From: Kingdonia uniflora
Taxonomy: Eukaryota > Streptophyta > Magnoliopsida > Ranunculales > Circaeasteraceae
Assembly (NCBI GenBank): GCA_014058105.1
Contig: JACGCM010001166.1
Location: forward strand, 3,038,001-3,102,000
Reading direction: 5' to 3'
Length of the DNA stretch: 64,000 nt
In this document: one piece after another, positions 58,990 through 64,000 of the stretch
Position numbering within the stretch: position 1 is the stretch's first letter
Layout of the letters: each line of letters opens with the position of its first letter
Program-made: the position numbers and the translations under genes
The notes under the pieces: model-generated
What the model saw: only the letters and a program-made list of their open reading frames with translations
Databases searched by the model: none
What the model was told of the DNA's origin: nothing

Positions 58990-59009
58990 TTTGGCGTTGT
59001 CTATGGGAA
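58990..59009 (+). other. Primer-binding site, Tat type
   Basis: TTTGGCGTTGTCTATGGGAA directly follows the LTR. It matches the TGGCGCCGTCTGTGGGAA-type site of many plant Tat-lineage elements with two substitutions. Confidence 0.7.
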
Positions 59010-59159
59010 AGAAGGAATTTCTACGATATCCTAAGGCATACATTCTCTCTACTACCAATTTCAATCATGGTTACTTCAAGACGACCAACATCAGCATCAA
59101 ATTGTCCATCAACATCAACGCCACGGCGGTCAAACAAAAATAGTGACGACTATCACCTC

Positions 59160-60240
59160 GCCTTTGAGATAAAGTTAACATAGAGATTGAGAAATTTATC
59201 AAAGTGGGATTCATTCGAGAAGCCAAGTATCTAAATTGGATATCCAACATCGTCGCTGTCCTCAAGAAGAATGGAAAAATCCAAGTTTGTGTAGATTTTA
59301 CAGATCTAAACAAGCACACTCCAAAAGACAGTTTCCTTCTTTCAAGCATCTACCAAATTCTTGATTCCACAGTAGGTCACAAACTTCAATCTATGATGGA
59401 AGTTGCTTTTGGATACAATCAGATTCCACTCTTGAAAGAAGATAAAAAAAGACCACTTTCATTACTGAAAGGGGACTTTATTGCTACAAAGTCATTCCCT
59501 TCAGACTCAAAAATGCAGGCACGACTTATCAACTGTTGATGACTACTATGTTCAAAACACATCTTGGGAAAGTCGTGGAAGTCTACATTGATGATCTCTT
59601 GTGCGAGAACATACAGTCAGTAAACCACATTACAGATCTCAACACAATATTCAATATTCTTCGATCTTACAGGATGCGACTCAATCCAGATAAGTGTCAA
59701 TTCGGAGTACATTCAGGCCGATTCCTTGGCCATCTCATTAGCAAAAAAGGGATTGAGGCCAATCCAGATCAAATTCGAGCTCTCTTCAACACGTCATCTC
59801 CAAATACAATGAAAGATGTACAAAAACTGGCCGACAAGATTACCGCTATCAACCGATTCGTTTCAAAATCTTTAGATCGCTGTTGTTGGTTGTTCCTACT
59901 ACTCTGTGGTTATACCAAACGAGGAAAAGTTTAGCCAAATGCAGAGATCCAGTGGACATCAGAATGCGAGGTGGCTTTTCAGGATCACAAAACCTATTTG
60001 GGAAAGTCTCTCATAATGAGCACCCTAGTAGATAATGAGGAACTGATCATCTACCTAGCAGTTACAAATACATCTATCAGCTCAGTTCTTATTCGACTTG
60101 AAGGAAAAATCGAGAAGCTAGTCTACTTCATCAGCAAAACCCTCACTCTAGTGGAAATGATGTATTCGAAAATTGAGATACTCCTTCTACTCTTGTTTAC
60201 ACTTCATAGAAACTTAAACACTACTTCCAATCTCATTTAG
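59160..60240 (+). pseudogene. Tat Pol: reverse transcriptase and first RNase H, frameshifted
   Basis: Reverse transcriptase copies the element RNA; RNase H removes the RNA strand. The region reads VGFIREAKYLNWISNIVAVL and KKNGKIQVCVDFTDLNKHTP (59200-59320), then FGYNQIPLL. After a frameshift near 59530 it continues with the catalytic VYIDDLL (59580-59600), LNPDKCQFGVHSGRFLGHLI (59680) and the thumb. A stop near 59932 precedes the RNase H part (YLAVTNTSISSVLIRLEGKI, VYFISKTLTLVEMMYSKIE, 60050-60185). The YIDD replaces the more usual YVDD but keeps both aspartates. Frame breaks make it non-functional. Confidence 0.82.
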
Positions 60241-60479
60241 TCAAAGTCATGACGAACAACCCACTTCAGGAAGTTTTGTCCAAGAAATAAAAATCTAGGA
60301 AAGTGCAATAATGGCCAGTCAGTTTGGGATAACATGATATAAAGTTCAAACAACGTCATTCTGAAAAGGGTTAGGCTGTTACCGATTTTCTCGTGGATTT
60401 TCCACAGGAAGATACCAAGTGGGAAGAGCACGATCCTAACCTTGCAGATAAAATTACAAAAGATCTACCCACCAAAGCA

Positions 60480-60840
60480 TTTGACGAGCGAGCTGAATGG
60501 ATTATAGGGGTGGAAACTTCTTACAAATGGTTCAGCAAGGCCAGAAATTGGAATCGTATTGATTGCCCCTTCCAACGACAGAATTGAGAAATCAATTCAA
60601 TTGGATTTTAAAGCCTCCAATAATGTCACCAAATACGAAGCTCTCATTCATGAACTCGACTTAGCACTGGAGCTCAACGTCCCAGAACCCTCAATCTACA
60701 TAGATTTACTACTCATCGTCTACCATTACTCTGAGCAATATAAGAAGAATGGCAAGCTGATCGAACACGCAGCCCCCACTGTAAATAGGATGAGCCAGTT
60801 CGCGAAAGCAACTCTCGATTATCTTCCTCAAGGTTAAAAC
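60480..60840 (+). pseudogene. Tat Pol: second (archaeal-type) RNase H domain
   Basis: Readable pieces include GIVLIAPSNDRIEKSIQLDF, KASNNVTKYEALIHELDLAL and YKKNGKLIEHAAPTVNRMSQ. The N-N-x-x-x-Y-E-A-L block is the hallmark of the additional RNase H acquired by Tat elements. The usual Glu of the NNEAEYEAL block is replaced (NNVTKYEAL), and the DSQLV-type strand reads DLLLIV, so key acidic residues are lost. A frameshift at about 60565 joins it to the preceding frame. Confidence 0.7.
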
Positions 60841-60989
60841 AGATATGCCGATTTCTTGGCTTATCTAGCCGGGGTCTTGGGAACAGAGGCCCGATATCTC
60901 AAGATCGAAGTAATATTAACCCCCAACATTGATCGTATTTCTGTATGCACGATCAACACTGGGGGCGATAAAAGGGAAGACGACGATTA

Positions 60990-62227
60990 CTGAAAGCCCT
61001 TCCTTGCCTACCTTGGCACCGATAACGAATGCAAAGGACCCCTTCTAGCAGATCTAAAGGAATGCCGACAGCTGATTGATAACTCAAAGGGCTACACAAA
61101 TCAAAATGGTTTTTTATATCGCCGTTCAGTCACGGGGCCTTACCTCAAGTGCCTCTACAAAAAGAAAGTAGAGAAGATGCTTAGAGATTTACATGAAGGA
61201 ACTTGTGGCTCCCATACCGTAGGTCGATCACTCGCAAATAGAGTAATTATACAAGGAGTATTCTGGCCAGGCATACGCAAGCAAGTAGAAGAGTACTCAT
61301 GCAAATGCGATACATGTCAACGACATGGACAAATGATCCATACCCCTGCGCTCGAACTACATGCAAGTAAGGTGTTATGTCCATTCAAAGGATGGGTGCT
61401 CAATTTTATCAGTGAATTTCCCAATTCTCCAGGTAACTACTCATAGCTACAAATTATTTTATAAAATGGGTAGAAGCAGCTCTACTCTGTCAAACTAGAG
61501 AAGAAGAGGTCATCTCTTTTATCAGGTAACATATCATTACTCGGTTCGGATGCCCCCATGTATTTCGTATTGATAATAGGTTACAATTCATTAGAGAAAA
61601 AGTCGTAGCTTTCCTCCATGAATATAATATCATCCATTGACCATCCAATCCCTATTACCCTCAAGGTAATGGCCAAGCCAAAATCACCAACAAAACCATC
61701 GTGGATAGACTCAAGAAAAGGCTTCACTGACAAAAAAAAGGAAACTGGGTACGAGAGCTTCCTCATGTCTTATGAGCATACTGTACCACTCCCTGTCAAT
61801 CAACCGGCTGTACCCCATTCTTCCTCGCCTATAGGACCGAAGCCTTCATTCCAATAGAATATCATCATCCAGTCAGAGATTACGAGCTAACTGACGAAGA
61901 AAATGAGTTCAAATTGGCCTGTAACCTCAATTGGATTGATGAGACTAGGGAACGCGCTATTACCAACCTAGGACGATATCACCATATGTTGGCTAGTTTG
62001 TACAACAGACGAGTCAGAAGCTATACTTTCTAAATCGACGATCTCGTCCCCAGAGAAATTCTTCAACACATAAAAGAGGCACATGCCGGGAAACTAGCAA
62101 AAAATTGGGAGGGTCCATTCCTAATCACTAGTCTCACTGGCCTGGGATAATATTACCTCATGACTGAAGATGGAGTTCATATCTCAATTCCTTGGAATAC
62201 TAGGTGACTAAAACGGTATTATCGTTA
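60990..62227 (+). pseudogene. Tat Pol: integrase, catalytic residues lost
   Basis: Integrase inserts the cDNA. The zinc-binding HHCC region is intact to the eye (LHEGTCGSHTVGRSLANRVI ... CKCDTCQRHGQ, 61180-61330). In the core, the first catalytic Asp is Asn (GWVLNFISEFP). The second block reads FRIDNRLQF and keeps its Asp, and the third-block Glu is Lys (NGQAKITNKT). Several stops (61445, 61640, 61728, 61770) and frame changes follow. The C-terminal part (LASLYNRRVRSYTF ... KNWEGPFLITSL) ends near 62227. It is therefore inactive twice over. Confidence 0.8.
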
Positions 62228-62334
62228 AGTCTCTCACTACTTAATTTCAAATTCTCATTTTTTCCATTCCAAAAGTAAGATTTTTATCTCCATACAATGT
62301 ACCTCCTATTCTATTCAATGAAACTTCCAGGTTT

Positions 62335-63130
62335 TATCTACACAACTCTCTACTTACGTAGATAATACATAGATTAAAGCAAAGGTAATAATACTAGCTT
62401 TCAATCGACCTCTATTCTGATTAAACTAGTTTTGATCGACTCCATCATACTCTATGATTAAAACGAAGGTAATACTAGTTTTCAATTAAAGAACTCTACC
62501 AGACATAAGATAAAGCAAAAGTAAAGCTAACTTTCATCTCCCAATATGGCTGCGGCAATTATACTCTGCGATTAAAATGAAGGTAATACTACTTTTTAAT
62601 CAAAGAAACTTACCAGACATAAGATAAAGCAAAGGTAAAGTTAACTTTTATCTCTCAATATGGCTGCGACAATTATACTCTGCGATTAAAACGAAGGTAA
62701 TACTAGTTTTCAATCAAAGAACTCTACCAGACTTAAGATAAGGCCAAGGTAAAACAAGCTTCCATCTCTCAATGTGGTTGTTACAATTATACTCTGCGAT
62801 TAAAATGAAGATAATACTAGTTTTTAATCAAAGAACTCAACCAGACATACGATAAAGCAAAGGTAAAACTAGCTTTCATCCCTCAATATGGCTGCGACAA
62901 TTATACTCTGCGATTAAAATGAAGGTAATACTAGTTTTTAATCATAAAACTCTACCAGACATAAGATAAAGCAAAGGTAAAACTAGCTTTCATCTCTCAA
63001 TATGGCTGCGACAATTATACTCTAAGATTAAAACAAAGGTAATACTAGTTTTTAATCAAAGAGCTCTACTAGAAATAAGATAATGCAAATGTAAGACTAA
63101 CTTTTATCTTTCAATATGCCTGCGACAGAT
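62335..63130. repeat. Tandem array, 114-bp period, about six and a half copies
   Basis: The marker ACTCTGCGATTAAAA or a close variant starts at 62449, 62563, 62677, 62791, 62905 and 63019, exactly 114 bp apart each time, with a degenerate partial copy before the first. Each unit also has GGTAATACTAGTTTTTAATC, CCAGACATAAGATAAAGCAA and CTCTCAATATGGCTGCGACA. The array lies between the end of integrase and the antisense ORF, where Tat/Ogre elements are known to carry tandem repeats. Confidence 0.92.
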
Positions 63131-63236
63131 ACCTTTTTAGGTTACATATACAACCACTACAAAAGATTTTTTTTTCTGTTGCTGGGAGGTCAGCTATACT
63201 TTCCCCTACAACAGGATGACGATTAGCCATAAATTA

Positions 63237-64000
63237 TCAAGCTCGAGCAGCCACAGTAACCCTGCCTTGCTCTACCAATTCAGCAGGTCGAGAACCTAAC
63301 TCCGTTTCCATGGAGTTCATGCAGCTTTCTCGATCTACATTAGCTTTACAAATGCATCCTCTATTTGATAAATAATCGTGTAAGGTATCCCTCTCTAATT
63401 TGAGCCTTCTAATTTCCTCAACAAAATAGGCAATTAATGCCATTAACATCTTTGAGTGCGATGACTCCGGCACAGCCATCTTAGAAAAAATTTCTCTTAC
63501 CGTTTAAAGGCGCTCTTTTAACCTCTTATACCGTGCTTCTTGCCATTCCATATGACTATCTGTGTGGGACATAAATTTGATGTTCTCCTTCACCTTCTTA
63601 TTTGCTTTAGCTGATTAAGCCTGGTTCATCGCCCTCAATTCCACCACCTGAGCACGAAGTTCTTCAAGCTCCCTGTCTCTACTTGTACTTACCCCAACAG
63701 GAGAATTCTTTAACAACTTATTTTTTTTCTTTATCAAAATGTCCTTACCCCTTATCACCCACTCTAACTCATGTTCCCTAACATGAGTAGCATCAAACTT
63801 AATTTGACACTCTTTTAACTGCTCATTCCCTTTTTGCACGTGACCTTGAGTTCAAGCTATATTTCCTTTCAGCTCTCTTATTCGAGTTGATAGGCTAACT
63901 ACATCCCCTTGAACAATAGAGACCTTGGCATCACCTTTATTCTTCCTCGAACGCTCTCCATCCTCGACATTTTTTGCGTATGAATTGGCCTGAGCCAAAT
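63237..64000 (-). pseudogene. Antisense ORF of the Tat-lineage element (C-terminal coiled coil), cut by window edge
   Basis: On the minus strand 63839-63615 reads a coiled-coil-like segment (RELEELRAQVVELRAMNQA at its end). After a short break, 63479-63237 gives MAVPESSHSKMLMALIAYFV and RRLKLERDTLHDYLSNRG, ending VTVAARA then stop. The second segment resembles QSMLIALTLYFEVEVDSERG in the antisense ORF of the other Tat element (43300). Its N-terminal part would be beyond 64000. Position and strand fit the antisense ORF known from Tat elements; its role is unknown. Confidence 0.5.

Larger units (their letters stand above)
58380..64000 (+). mobile_element. Ty3/gypsy Tat-lineage retrotransposon, continues past the window
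   Basis: The layout is 5' LTR (58380-58989), primer-binding site (58990-59009), about 150 bp, then directly reverse transcriptase, RNase H, a second archaeal-type RNase H, integrase, a 3' region with a 114-bp tandem array, and an antisense ORF running off the right edge. Dual RNase H, the TTTGGCG-type primer site, 3' tandem repeats and an antisense ORF are together diagnostic of the Tat lineage (Ogre/Retand group). Gag and protease are missing, since reverse transcriptase starts about 170 bp after the primer site. All pol frames contain stops, so the element is defective. Confidence 0.85.

Noticed and set aside
62335..63130. CRISPR-like or minisatellite locus
   Set aside because: The units are uniform through their full 114 bp with no variable spacers, and they sit at the usual place for Tat 3' repeats in a plant element.

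Overview
This is plant nuclear DNA, almost certainly from a eudicot: AT-rich, with spliced genes with GT-AG introns, plant-specific gene families (SKIP5-type F-box protein, DYW-class PPR protein) and plant transposon superfamilies nested in one another. No bacterial or organellar features are present. The species cannot be read from the sequence.

The one host gene that looks intact is on the minus strand: an F-box protein of the SKIP5 type (SKP1-interacting partner 5). Its five coding exons lie at 32521-32398, 24894-24750, 24624-24546, 8742-8684 and 8603-8243. They splice into one uninterrupted 255-residue frame, but the gene covers 24.3 kb because intron 1 is 7.5 kb and intron 3 is 15.8 kb. 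Most of the left half of the window is therefore intron.

Left of the gene (1-8.1 kb) lie an antisense LTR-like stretch, a spliced but broken PIF/Harbinger transposase, a 351-bp tandem duplication of a plant RNase H-like fragment, and a 5-kb endogenous caulimovirid (plant pararetrovirus) remnant. The remnant runs from its tRNA-Met primer-binding site through movement protein, coat protein and protease, and stops at the beginning of reverse transcriptase, about 110 bp beyond the SKIP5 stop codon. Intron 3 holds a DYW-PPR pseudogene, a LINE 3' end, inverted copia fragments, a foldback element and a possible Helitron 3' end. Intron 1 holds what looks like a complete 5.05-kb Helitron (27070-32121) carrying exon fragments of at least four unrelated host genes in one orientation: RPN10, RRP5, 3-ketoacyl-CoA thiolase and a STAR/KH RNA-binding protein.

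Immediately upstream of the SKIP5 start codon is a 5.5-kb Mutator-like element (32586-38115) with terminal inverted repeats and a perfect 9-bp target duplication. It encodes a MURA-type transposase, a spliced protein with alternating CCHC and GRF zinc fingers, and a small acidic protein with a basic tail. Further right are a non-autonomous TIR element (38258-40636) and a hAT-like element with an 8-bp target duplication (41438-50072). A Tat-lineage gypsy derivative that kept its LTRs and antisense ORF but lost gag-pol is nested in the hAT element. Then come an antisense copia remnant, a decayed second Mutator-like element (about 53.7-58.1 kb), and a second Tat-lineage gypsy element (58380 to the window end). 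The second Tat element has a 5' LTR, primer-binding site, pol with two RNase H domains, a six-copy 114-bp tandem array and the start of an antisense ORF.

All calls rest on reading translations, splice sites and repeats by eye; no database search was run.
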